NCBI GenBank assembly: GCA_036850595.1
Contig: CM072163.1
Span: forward strand, 17,694,639 to 17,758,638
Origin: Rhyacichthys aspro
Taxonomy: Eukaryota > Chordata > Actinopteri > Gobiiformes > Rhyacichthyidae
Length of the DNA stretch: 64,000 nt
Reading direction: 5' to 3'
The position numbers and the translations under genes are program-made. The notes under the pieces were generated by a model that ran no database searches, was not told where the DNA came from, and saw only the letters and a program-made list of their open reading frames with translations. The stretch's first letter is position 1. Each line of letters starts with the position of its first letter. Shown here in pieces: positions 33,121 through 43,740 of this stretch.

Positions 33121-33260
33121 GGCAAAAAAAAAAAAAAAAAAAAATTAAAAAAAAAAAATTTATAAAATAAAAAAAAAATTTTGTGGTTTTTTCAAATAGT
33201 ATAAGAAAACAGGCTTAATTACTTTTTTTTTTTTTTTTTTTAAAAAAATTTTTTTTTATT
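33121..33260. repeat. A-run and T-run low-complexity block
   Basis: About 60 bp dominated by A (with TT and TTT breaks) is followed by a short mixed stretch and then about 50 bp dominated by T. The two halves are roughly complementary, so the block could fold back on itself. It could also be a sequencing or assembly weak point. Confidence 0.85.
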
Positions 33261-33895
33261 TACCTACTGAAACAAGAGAACCTGTGCTTCAGATACTCAG
33301 AGATACAGAGTTCTTAAATTAAAAACAAAGAAAAAATTGGTGAAGCTCTATGAATTTAATATACAGAAATATTGGAATACAGACGCTGCTACACACCAGG
33401 ACTCTCTTATCTATATCAGTTACTAACAATGCATCCAAGTTTCAAAAAGTCTGCTTCAAATATGTTTACCTCTAAAAGAGACACAACTTTTGTTTTCTGT
33501 CTTCTAGTTTATGTGTTAGGTCTAATTTGGGGTTTTAATCATTCTTCTCTCTTTTTTCAAATGATAATGAGTTTTGATCAGACCTAACTTTTCAAACCCT
33601 GCAGTGAACAAATTTTATTGCCCTTTCACTGTTGACTTCCAGCAGAGCCAACTTTTCTATTTCATCCACAGAACAGAATTGTGAAAAATCTCATTCAAAC
33701 TTGACCTTTAACCATGAAGTCACAGTGCACCGCTATGATTTAGGATAACTAAGAGACATATCTTTGCTTTAAAGGAACACCACAATATATAAACTATATA
33801 TCAAAACAGTGTGAGTAGGTCCCTGACTAAAATATGGCCTGCTGTATATTGCTTTCTGTTGGTTTTTTCTGTTAGTTTCACTTTGTCTTCACCAG

Positions 33896-34059
33896 TGGGA
33901 AAAAGAAAGAGGTCAGACATGACTGCTCTCACAAGTGGAGAGCTGGACAAAAATCCTATGAGAACTATATGTCCACAACCGTCAAAGTGCCCTTGAAAAG
34001 GACATCGGTCAGACCCCCGCTGGACCTGCACGTCTCGGTCAGTGCGCTGACCCCTTTCA
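33896..34059 (+). CDS. Orphan exon-like open segment, gene unknown
   Basis: A strong acceptor (long pyrimidine tract ending gtcttcaccag) and a strong GTGAGT donor bound 164 nt. The segment is open in one frame (phase 2 in, phase 1 out). It encodes GKKKEVRHDCSHKWRAGQKS, then YENYMSTTVKVPLKRT, then SVRPPLDLHVSVSALTPF. G+C is clearly higher in its second half than in the flanks. The ending VSALTPFSEY recalls the L-x-P-x-x-x-Y strand of fibronectin type III domains, but that is weak. No partner exon was found in the window. It may be an exon of an unrecognised gene, a decayed exon or a chance match. Confidence 0.4.
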
Positions 34060-35125
34060 GTGAGTATATGTACATTTCTGTGGTTTTGATCCTCATAGGA
34101 AAAGATGATATGCAGGACAATATGCTACTGAATATAATGTATGATTATAGAACCAGTGAGGTGCTAAGGTGAGGCAGTATGGTTGGGAGAAGATGTCAGC
34201 CTCTCTGTGGAGTCTTTTCTGTGTTATATTTTGGGTTATCACCAAGCACTCTGGCATCCACCTGTCTGTCCTCCTAACAAAAATATAATAAATGTAAAAT
34301 GAAATTAGTGAATAGAGAGTAGACTTCTAAATCTGAGTTCAGCAATAACATTCTGGCAGGTGTGCATATAAATAGTCAAGTAAAGTATGTTTATTTTTAT
34401 TCGTTTACAAAATGCAAAGCGACCGAACAGAAGACATTTCTAAATCAAACCAATATTTAGTGGGACTTTGCCTCAAAACACCAACAGTTCTAGCAGTTCC
34501 ACGGTCTCAGTTTTTGACAGAACTGGGCAGATTCTGTTCAAACATTTGGAGAATCCCAGATAAAACCAGACCAATCTGAACTAAACCAGACCATAAAATT
34601 GCAGAAGGAACTAGGCTAAACCAGACCATGTAATGCCAGACAGGACCAGGTCAGACTCTGTGGTGTTGGGATCAGGGTTACACCATCACGTCCTTGTTCC
34701 GGGATCGATCTAAAAATGGAAGGTTTTTGTCTCTTTACTCATTTTCCATTTTGTAAAGAAAGAAACAAACTTTTAAATTGTATATTTTTATAGCGTTCTT
34801 AATTAAAGTAAACTGCATATCTTCACAGCTTACAAAAACTTTCACACAGTTCTCTATGTTTTTCTTTTTTGTGCTGTTTCTCTGTGTAAGCCGACATACC
34901 CAGTTCTTTTTACTTTGGTATCTTTACTATGATTTTGGTATCTTTTAAACCTTTAAACATCCTGGAAACAATATATCACAACCCGTGTAATGGAGCGTAG
35001 TAGGTCCATTGATGAAAATGTCCCACTTGTACTGTTAACACAAAGGAATATTTAGCTGTCTCTCTTGTTTTTGTGCTTGGGAGTAAGATTTATTTCACTT
35101 GTTCCAGTTGTAATACAGGCCTTCA

Positions 35126-35180
35126 GGAGATCGTCCTGTCACACCAACGTGAAGATGTTCTAAACGACCCAGTTTGAGTC
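35126..35180. repeat. Short interspersed fragment, copy 1
   Basis: The word tcacaccaacgtgaagatgt, then tctaa and acccagtttgagt, recurs at about 36545-36600 with few changes. The full element is not delimited. Confidence 0.55.
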
Positions 35181-36234
35181 AGACAGGGGTTGTAAAAATT
35201 GGCTCGGGATCAGTTTTTATACAATAATTAGCTCCCTCACTGATCATGCCCTTGGAATGTCCTTAAAAAATGGACTCCAGAAAAGAGTGGAAGCCCTGGT
35301 CATTGTTTGCCTCAGCTATCTGTCTATCCCAGTGTCCTTGAGTAGGACACAGAATCCCCAGCAGCTCACTAACTGTAATAGGCTTCACGTGGGAGTGTCC
35401 AAGATGTAAATCACCAGCCCACACTGCTGCTCGTTCCACCAGGGGGAGCCATGAGAGAGCACTTCGGAGGTTATCTATTGATCACTTGCCACTGGTTTTT
35501 TTTTCTCCTCAAGGCCCTGGCCATCTGTGCAACTTTGATGGCTGAGCTGAAATTAAAACACAAGCCATAGGCAAAGTTATTCTTGTCTACAGTCCAGCAC
35601 AAGGAACAGGAAAGAAAAAAAAAACATATTCTGGCATGTAGAGCAGAGAGGAAATCCTCAGTTGTCACAGAGAGTTGCTTATTGATGCTTAAAGGTGAAC
35701 GGCTGCCTTCAGGGATACATATCAAACACAATAACTTCAAAGAGCGCGCCGTTTTATCTTAATCTTTTGTTGATTCAACGGAGCGTGTCTTGTTGTTTCG
35801 TTTTTTTTGTTTGTTTGGTTTTTTTAACCATGCTTTCCAGTAAAATCTATCACAAACAAGACAGGAGTCAGTGTAATTTCACATTTGAAAGCCTTTCTTT
35901 CAGATCTGTGATAAAACAGAATTCAGAAATAGAACATAGAACTAATGCAGATGCGGTTCTGCAAAGCAAGAGGTGACTAAATATTGCCATTTGAGCACTG
36001 AATATACTGGGATTTAAAGGAATCATTTAGTGTTGGCACTGACTCTTTACACTCCATTTACTAAGAACAGTCTTTGAAGAAGCAAAATACATGTCTAGAC
36101 TCATTTATCCTTTACACAGCAGACACATTTATGCCTATGCCTCTTCTGGGGTTACCCACACCACAAATCTTAACAGAGCAGCAACTGGCTAATGAAGTAT
36201 CTGTGTTTGGTTTCTGTTTTGAATGATGTGAAAG

Positions 36235-36416
36235 ATACAGGTGTGACAAGATCTTGTGCCATGAGATCTCCCGAGGTAGAAATATAACAAGATTTCTTGT
36301 CAAGGTGAAAATCTGTCTTGTGATATCAGCATAGTGTAAAAATATCATCTTGTGAAACCTATCTGGTGTTTCGTCTCATCTCATTTGGTATGATTTGGGT
36401 CTTGTAACACCCCTAA
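36235..36416. mobile_element. Miniature inverted-repeat element
   Basis: The left end acaggtgtgacaagatcttg and the right end gggtcttgtaacaccccta are imperfect inverted copies about 180 bp apart. The inner part repeats tcttgtgatat/acaagattt words. Such ggtgtNacaag ends are frequent in small fish DNA transposons. Confidence 0.55.
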
Positions 36417-36544
36417 TGAAAAACTGAGTCAAGAAATATGACCTGTGTATCACTAGTTTAAGAACCACTGCCAGAGAAGGTGTGATTAGTGGAAGAGACA
36501 ATGGATGTATTGAGAGGCTTCAGGGAAATTCCCTGTTTGGGAAA

Positions 36545-36600
36545 TACGTGTCCTCTCACACCAATGTGAAGATGTTCTAATAGAACCAGTTTGAGTGATA
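36545..36600. repeat. Short interspersed fragment, copy 2
   Basis: Same words as the copy at about 35126 (tcacaccaatgtgaagatgt, agaaccagtttgagt), in the same orientation 1.4 kb away. Confidence 0.55.
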
Positions 36601-37817
36601 CTGAAACCAACAAAAGCTAAACATTGTACTACAACTCTATGTAGTGCTACAAAGCCAGGATTTTGAGTACTTTGAAAAATAAAATAAAACAAAAACTGTT
36701 GGACATGCATTAAGTACATTTAAAACAGAAATAGAAAGCAAGCACAATACTAGCATTTCTTCCAGTTCAAGTAGCTCCTCATTCACTGACATAACCACAC
36801 AACAGAAGTGGCCTGTGGGCCTCTTCTGCTCGAAGAAAAGTTCAAAGAAACAAATGTTTCTTGAATTTGCAGCCCAGATAGTTCGTCTCATAATTAAGCC
36901 ATGTGTTGTAAGAGAAACACAATGTCAGCAGAAAAGAAAGAGATGATTGTACAAACCACAGCAGATGCATGAGCTGCTAAAAATATGAGGCAAGAACAGA
37001 GAGGAATGGCCTTGTCACTTATGTGCAGTTACAGCAGGCATTTTTCACAAATGTGGCCTATTATCTATTATACATCTGTCTCTTTAGTTTCATTATTACC
37101 ATAAGCTTCATGGTGTTATCATGGAAAAAAAAAGTGTGAAGACTTTTAGAACACATACATTCAACATCTGTCTTTGTTGTCTTTATGTTGGTTTTTCATT
37201 GTAAAACCACAGGATGTGGCGCTTTTATGCTTTTTCACACCTCTGTCACCTCTTCTGCTCACTTCCTGGAACACTTGCAATTATTCTGTGTTATTTAAAA
37301 CAAGTAATGTTAGACCTCCAAGAACCTGGGCAAGTACAAAGGTAGCTAAGAAGCAGAAAAAAAAGAAAACAGTCCAAAAATAAAAATAACATAACATAAA
37401 AAAATAAAATAACTGTCCTAAACCTCTGACTTTCCTAAGCTAAATCGAGCTAAATGACAATGTCTATCTGAGGAATGGGAAAACAAGAACTATTGATAGT
37501 TAGTAGTAAAGGAGTATGCTAACATCAATAAACCAACTAGTACCTGTTCAGTAAATATAATGAAAGAGTCACAGACCTTAGTCTGAATGGGCCAGACCAA
37601 AGTGAATTTCACTTTGCTTTTACAGATCACTGCAACCAAGCCCAAATGACATAGGGAACTGAGTCACAAATGCTCACTATATTTAGAAAAAGGTCAGGAC
37701 CTTAAAAGTGCATAGCATGTCAAAGTTAGCTGTAGATAGTAATGCTAACTGCGAAGTACCTCAGAACTCCATGATACATTTGTGGAACATAGTGTAGATG
37801 TTCCAGCTAACCACACA

Positions 37818-38065
37818 CTAGGACTGTAATGGCATTTGCAATATGCAAATGCAAGAGCTAAAGTGTTTTGCTGTGGACAGTCTTCTGCAATATCCAATAT
37901 CCAGTATAGCAATAACTTGACAAGGCATTCATATTTCCTCGAGGCTTGGCGAGGCTGATTGTATTATCATTTTTTATTCTAAACAATATAACAAATATTG
38001 TCCAGTGCAGTTAATACTGTGATAATAGCATAGTACCTTGAGACTTTGATGTTGTTACATCCCTG
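37818..38065. mobile_element. Probable miniature DNA element
   Basis: The left end ctaggactgtaatggc and the right end tgttgttacatccctgc resemble imperfect inverted ends. The interior has repeated caatat/tccaatatcca words and atactgtgataatagcat. Boundaries are approximate. Confidence 0.4.
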
Positions 38066-40547
38066 CAACAGACACTTTTAACACTATTAACCACACTTAC
38101 AATAGAGTGGAGCTGTCTTTACTATTATGACTGACACTACAATCACTTTTATTAACAAGTTTTGGAATTAGGTCCAATGCATTACCTGAAAAAGAGCTAC
38201 AGGCAGCAAGCAGGGTAACAGCAGTTGATTGGCCTATAATTAATCTCATAAACTGGCTGCAAAGGGCAGTAATTTAGACAATCCTCTACAAAGTAAGTTT
38301 TCCAAAATTGGGTTGCACATGTGTGACACAAAAAGTACGTGAGAAAGCCCATTTTACTGAAAGTTGCATCATTTCTTTATCGACTGTTGTTTATTCATAT
38401 GTCTCTTACCTTTGGCTGATGAGAGATTCCACAACTTCAACAAACCAGAGAGATCTGAGTCTGACTTCAGGCACACACACAGCCAACAAAAGATGTTATG
38501 ATTAATTACTTTTCTCTTTCGGTGCTTCATCCTTCATGTTGAAGTAGGGAATAGATCATCATGGGAACAGATGACACTTTGCTTTTTGGATCAGTGCAGC
38601 CAAGGAGTAGGTACGGTATGTGGCTCTCTGTCCTATATGTCCGCAGTGAAGACCCACATAGCTTTTATTGTGGGCGAGGGCAGTGGAACTTTAAATATCC
38701 TCCAGGACACACACTCTTCTAGCCTCTCAGCTTTACTTACACTATATTTATACGACATCCTTTTTGAAAGTCTCCCTTGTGCATAACTACGCTGCGAACC
38801 TGCTCACGATCAAAAGTACTAAACAATGACAAAACCCACTGTAATTCAGATGTCGGATTATGAAATACATATATATTTAGAAGGTCTTTTGCATATAAGA
38901 GAGAATGTAGAGATCCCTGTCAGTGGCTTATCTCACCGAGCTGCATTGTGTGTACTGAAGGCAGGGTGTGGAACAGCGGAACAATGGGTTCTAACTGCAC
39001 CAGTGTCTGCACAGCTGTGATATGCTCTTGTGCTGCAGCTCGCTACAAACCGGCGAGTTCGCTGTGCAACGCTGGCACACGTCCTATGTTGCCTCACGTG
39101 CTCTTCTTCCTGTTTTGTACACAATACTGATGACACATATCTGAGATCACTGTATTGCTCAAGCCACGGTATACATAGATGTATTCCGGTAAAACAGAGC
39201 ACCTGGCTCGTGTGTACATATACGTGATATAGTGCTGGCATTATTAGTACTCAACCTATGCACACTGTTTATATTCCTGTTCTTTTACAGCCTCGTATAG
39301 CTGCATAAAGTTGGTTTACAGGCATTGTCAGTGGAACAAACAATAAAGAAACACAGCCATGTTGATGTACAGCATAATAGTAAATGGTGATGATTATATA
39401 GACCACAATTATGAGTTTGAAACAGTTTGTTTAGAAAGGTGGTCATTTTGTGCTTTTTAATTATGTTGCAAAAAATGAATGGTGAATATGGAAACGTTTT
39501 AGAATGACCTAAAGAGTGATAAAGGTTTCCTCATTAGGGGTTATGCTATATGGATATGGATTTTTGCAGAATAATACCATCTGTTATTTATAAATGTAAA
39601 GTATCGTATATAATCACTTTAAAGATGGAAAACAGAAAACTCTTAAAGGTTTTATATTATTAATCACTGTAAAATAATGGTATTTTTACTGCACCAATTG
39701 AACTGAACTTAAAAGTACATTGATTAAAAGTTTATTTTCATTGTTTATTTGCTAATTTGCCAAATTTTAAAACTAATTATTATTGTAGATAATAGCTACC
39801 AGGCAAGAAAACATATTTGACACTATGCAATTTATTAACAGGCTAGACTCTCTGGTGATTGTTCCATTATCTCTGGACAGTAATAATTGAATCAGAGAGA
39901 AGCAAAATGAATAGCGACACAATCCATTGCTCACAGAGTTTTTTTTTAGTATGCCAGCATATTCCATCTTTTTCTTCTGACTTCAAGATACAGAAAGTGG
40001 CCGGAAAAATCCCGAAATATCAGTGCTTTTCCAAAATGTCACGGCAGGGTCATGTGACCTTATGTTAAGCACGCCTTTGGGGAGTTAACTGTGACATTTA
40101 AAATTTTTGGGCCGAGTTCATGCTTATAAAATTGCTCACTATCATATACTTCAGAACAGGGTCTGACGGGGACAACATGGAGGACACTGAAGGTCTTTGT
40201 GTGACATTTTTGCTGACCTAAAGATGCGCTGTTTGTCTTATCAGCTTGAAGTGCAATGCTGACTGAGCATGAACAGAATTAAAAGCTGCACACAATAGCT
40301 CATTCTTCCCACAGTCACCTGCCTTGAGCCTCCCTTTAAGAAAACCTTTTATTATGGTTGTTCAATACTAATATCCTTCACATTGCATTGATCCTTTTAC
40401 CGTGTTCTAAATGCATGAGCATTTTTGCAATGGATGTTTAACACACATAATACATTTTCAGAGAATTTTCAAAGGGCATTAGGCACAAATAATCACAAAC
40501 TGCAACTGTGTGTCTACATGAAAAGGTTTTTTTTTTTAAGAAAAGGC

Positions 40548-40612
40548 TTTTCTGGCAAGGCATCTGGACGTAAGTTTTAGGTGAACTTACGTCCAGATGC
40601 CTTGACAGAAAA
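40548..40612. repeat. Near-perfect 29-bp-stem hairpin with 7-nt loop
   Basis: The arm at 40548-40576 (it contains AAGGCATCTGGACGTAAG) pairs with 40584-40612 with a single mismatch (40555 against 40605). The inner 21 bp are perfect, and the loop TTAGGTG is 7 nt. The structure sits in otherwise unstructured A/T-rich sequence. Confidence 0.92.
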
Positions 40613-40639
40613 AACTTCCTGGATGACTGAGAACCTCCA

Positions 40640-40750
40640 CAAACATGTGTGTCTACATGTGTGCAGTCACTGAGTGAGTAGTGAACATTAGTGGCTCTAT
40701 ATTTGGCTGTTCTATACATGCAAGCATTTAGGCTACAACAGTTAAAGGAC
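40640..40750. repeat. Interspersed repeat family (cagtgaNtgNgtagNgaac), copy 1
   Basis: Contains gtcactgagtgagtagtgaa and atttggctgttctatacatg, then caagcatttaggc, in the same order as the copy near 46710. Confidence 0.5.
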
Positions 40751-40897
40751 AAAAAGTCACTGGATGCTTAGGTTTAGACATGCACAGACTGCCAAATAAC
40801 ACCACATAGAGGAAAAACTATGGATTGTTTTAGAATCAAAGACTGTTAAACCAACTGACCAGCTTATTAGATGTAGATGTTCCACAAATGTTATTAT

Positions 40898-41225
40898 TAT
40901 CAGTGTTAATTTTGTTGATGAATCATTTTCGTCATTGTTTTCGTCAAGATATATTTCTGCGCCCGAAAACGAAATGAAAACTAAATAAGAGAATGAAAAC
41001 TCTGAGTAAATCAAACAGTTTGGTCAACAAATAAAAACGAAACGAAAATGAACAGACACAGACAAAATCCAATCAAAATGAGGAACGAGCGGGACAGGTT
41101 GAGACAAGATCCAATCAGAACTGACATTTTTGAGCCTTGCTGAAGTGATGTCAGACTCAAACATTTGTTAGAGCCGCGGCAAGATGACAGGTGATGAAAA
41201 GAGCTTTTAAATATCAAACAGTGTT
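40898..41225. mobile_element. Probable hAT-like interspersed element
   Basis: It starts atcagtgttaattttgttga, continues with ttttcgtc words and cgaaaacgaaatgaaaacta, and ends near atcaaacagtgttaatgg. Dense ttttcgt/aacgaaa words in opposite orientation are characteristic of a repeat common in fish genomes. Its ends are uncertain. Confidence 0.5.
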
Positions 41226-43544
41226 AATGGTTGGCTGCTCAATAACTACTTTTGTTAATGCAGTGGGTCTGCATTGTTTGTTGTTGTTACGTTGCTTGTA
41301 AATGGGTGTATAGACATTGCAAGCCATGACTCATTACACTGTCCCTTTCACTTGTCGACAGTGTGGCGTTGGTAACCTCAGCCTTACTCAGTGCTTATAG
41401 GGTTTTGTGTTGTAGAAGAAGAAAGGAGAATAAGCTCTGGTTTACACTGTGGTTTAAATGACTGTATGTGACACATACACCATGCATCGTCATCTGACTG
41501 CTGTTCCCCGCAGTGAGTGTGGGTCGCATTAATCTCAGATTTCCCATCAATATCTGTATAATAATGCTAGCTTTATACTCCAAGTGCAATTTTACAACAG
41601 TATTACAGAACAGAGTCAGAATCTTCAAAAAGGATGATCAACATAATGTTTAAAAATATAAAGGCTGCGAAAGCATGACATGTTTCTTGACCTTGAGCAT
41701 CTAATATGAGATATTTAATGTAAGGGGTTTATTTCTCAAAGATGGAGTCAAGGGGCAGCCCATATTGGAGACTCAGAAAAAGGAGGAGGCCCTACGATGG
41801 AGCCTTGGGGAATACCATTTGTAATAGGAGCCTTTTTGTTCTACTGGAGTGGTATGGTATGGGTTAAGACAATGATTTCTATTGGCCAAAGGCGTATGGC
41901 ATATCCCCCACAAAAACGTACCATAAACACACCACACTTACATGACATGGTGTTTATATAGTATATTTAGTGGTTACCTATAACATACATAGTAACTCAA
42001 ATAAACTCCTTGGCTTATTTTGACAATTTTACTCCCTGCACTAGGCAAAGGGTTGTGAGGATACAATAATACTTTCAAACATGCATAGATAAGAAAACAT
42101 CAATTTTATTCCACTCATCCTTTTTAATCTGTAAATGTATTTAAGTGCAACAACAGATCAAGGCAAAACCACAAGCTAAGTGCTATCCAAAAACGTCACA
42201 TAACAAAGCACATTATTAAATAAAGGGGGCATCTTAGCGCTCACCTTTGGGTAATTTCCTGTAGGATAAGAAATGAAGAAGAGTAATTACCCGCATTAGA
42301 GATACTAATTTTAGAGAAAGGTTTTAGTGTGAGGTCATTGCGAGCTGACTTCCCATCTAATGCTCCCAAATGTTAGCAAACGTTCCCCATGGCCATCATT
42401 AAAATTTCAAGCCCACATTCTCTCTCGCTCGCTCAGCTGGTGCGCCGCTCAGATTTCTAAGAGGTGTATTCCGATATTGGGTAATTTAGCATTCTCGTCT
42501 GACGAGGTGCAACTTTTAAGTTTGATCGACCTCCGAGAATATCAGCGTTTGGCTTTCGTCTCATGGCTGCGGTCCAGTTGGGACTCCTTTTATCTCGTCA
42601 ATCACCCGCTGTTTGACAAAAGCGTCGATTCAACTCACTTTTGCTCCTTTAATGATATGCCTTTTAACTGCTCAGCTTTTTGATCTTCCAAGACATTTTT
42701 ATCTCCGTGATCCTGGTCTGAGGATCCCTTTAAACCCTTCCATTGGTTTAGTTCAGTGTATTTATCAGTCTTTTTAGTTACACAATGAAATCTCTTTATC
42801 TGCACTGCAACCTTCTAAATGCATTTTGTATTCATCGACTTCAGTGGTGATCAAATGAGACAAGATTATAGAAAAGCCAGAAAGAGACACAATCAAAATT
42901 CTAATTCAAAGTAAAAGCAGGCAAACAAAGGCCGGTGCTTTTCACATAAAAGCTAACATAATAGATGGGCGCGCGCCAAGCACGGTTCAACAAAGCCCTA
43001 CAAACAATCAACAAGAGATTTCCTGTTGTGCCTAGTCATTATTTTTAGGCGCATAATGAAAGGCCTATGACGTGAGAGCATTATTGCTTAGGAACCTCAA
43101 ACATAGCGCTGTGTGTGACGGGGACCGGTGTCCACTCCAAGCGTCCAGTGGCTCGATATCTTTTACAGCCTCTCTCAGTGCATTCCCAGCAACCCCATAT
43201 AACCTAATAAACGCCCACAACGGGATCATTGCACAGGTGTGTGACTTGGCTCCATTCCCAGCACTGTGAGAAGTATGACAAATCTGCATAATAACCCTGG
43301 TACACCATCAAACCAAGGACCATTATGGCTCCTTGATGAATTTCTCACACAAACATTACCTTGTAAGTACCATTTAGAAAGTTTTCTGATATGAGTTTTT
43401 CTTTAATGAAGAACATTAAATCCTGCAAAAATAGTCGTCACTCATCTTATTGAGGGTTAAGGAGAGTTAGCAGAGAAATGACTTAAAAGGAGATCGTCAA
43501 ACCTGTTTCACGGTTATTCAGTGTTTTAGCTGACATAAAGACTC

Positions 43545-43740
43545 CATTTATACCAAAGCTGACACTCAAAGCACTTTACATTTAGCATCCATTTACCCAT
43601 TCACTCTCACAAATACACATTCATTCACCAACATCACAGACACTGGAGGCATGGTAGGGTTCAGTGTCTTGCCAAGGGACACTTTGGTATAAGCGAGAGG
43701 AGCTGGGATAGAACCACCAACATTATAGGAAAACCTGCTG
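43545..43740. mobile_element. SINE/LINE-derived fragment
   Basis: Contains cccattcactctcacaaata, cagtgtcttgccaagggaca and gagctgggatagaaccacca. The last two are phrases of a repeat that is very common in teleosts. The final part resembles an inverted tRNA B-box (gggatNgaacc). Confidence 0.55.

Larger units (their letters stand above)
27800..33895. other. Intergenic region after the IgSF gene
   Basis: Mostly A/T-rich sequence with one clear interspersed repeat (31425-31977). The interval 29170-29540 is richer in G+C and carries homeodomain-like TTAATTAA/AATTAA cores; it could be a conserved non-coding element (inference). The segment 30960-31250 is also more G+C-rich, with no open frame showing domain features. 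A striking A/T low-complexity block is at 33121-33260. Confidence 0.4.
34060..40547. other. Gene-poor intergenic region
   Basis: Holds several miniature elements and short degenerate repeats (a ctaaaccagacca-type run at about 34550-34660), plus two related fragments at about 35126 and 36545. Unique sequence elsewhere has no splice-flanked coding signal that I can defend. Open frames at 35695-35976, 36637-36891 and 38933-39241 have no recognisable domain. Confidence 0.4.

Noticed and set aside
36637..36891. 84-codon minus-strand frame with an E/L-rich segment
   Set aside because: It looked briefly like a transposase fragment, but no catalytic motif or terminal repeats support that.
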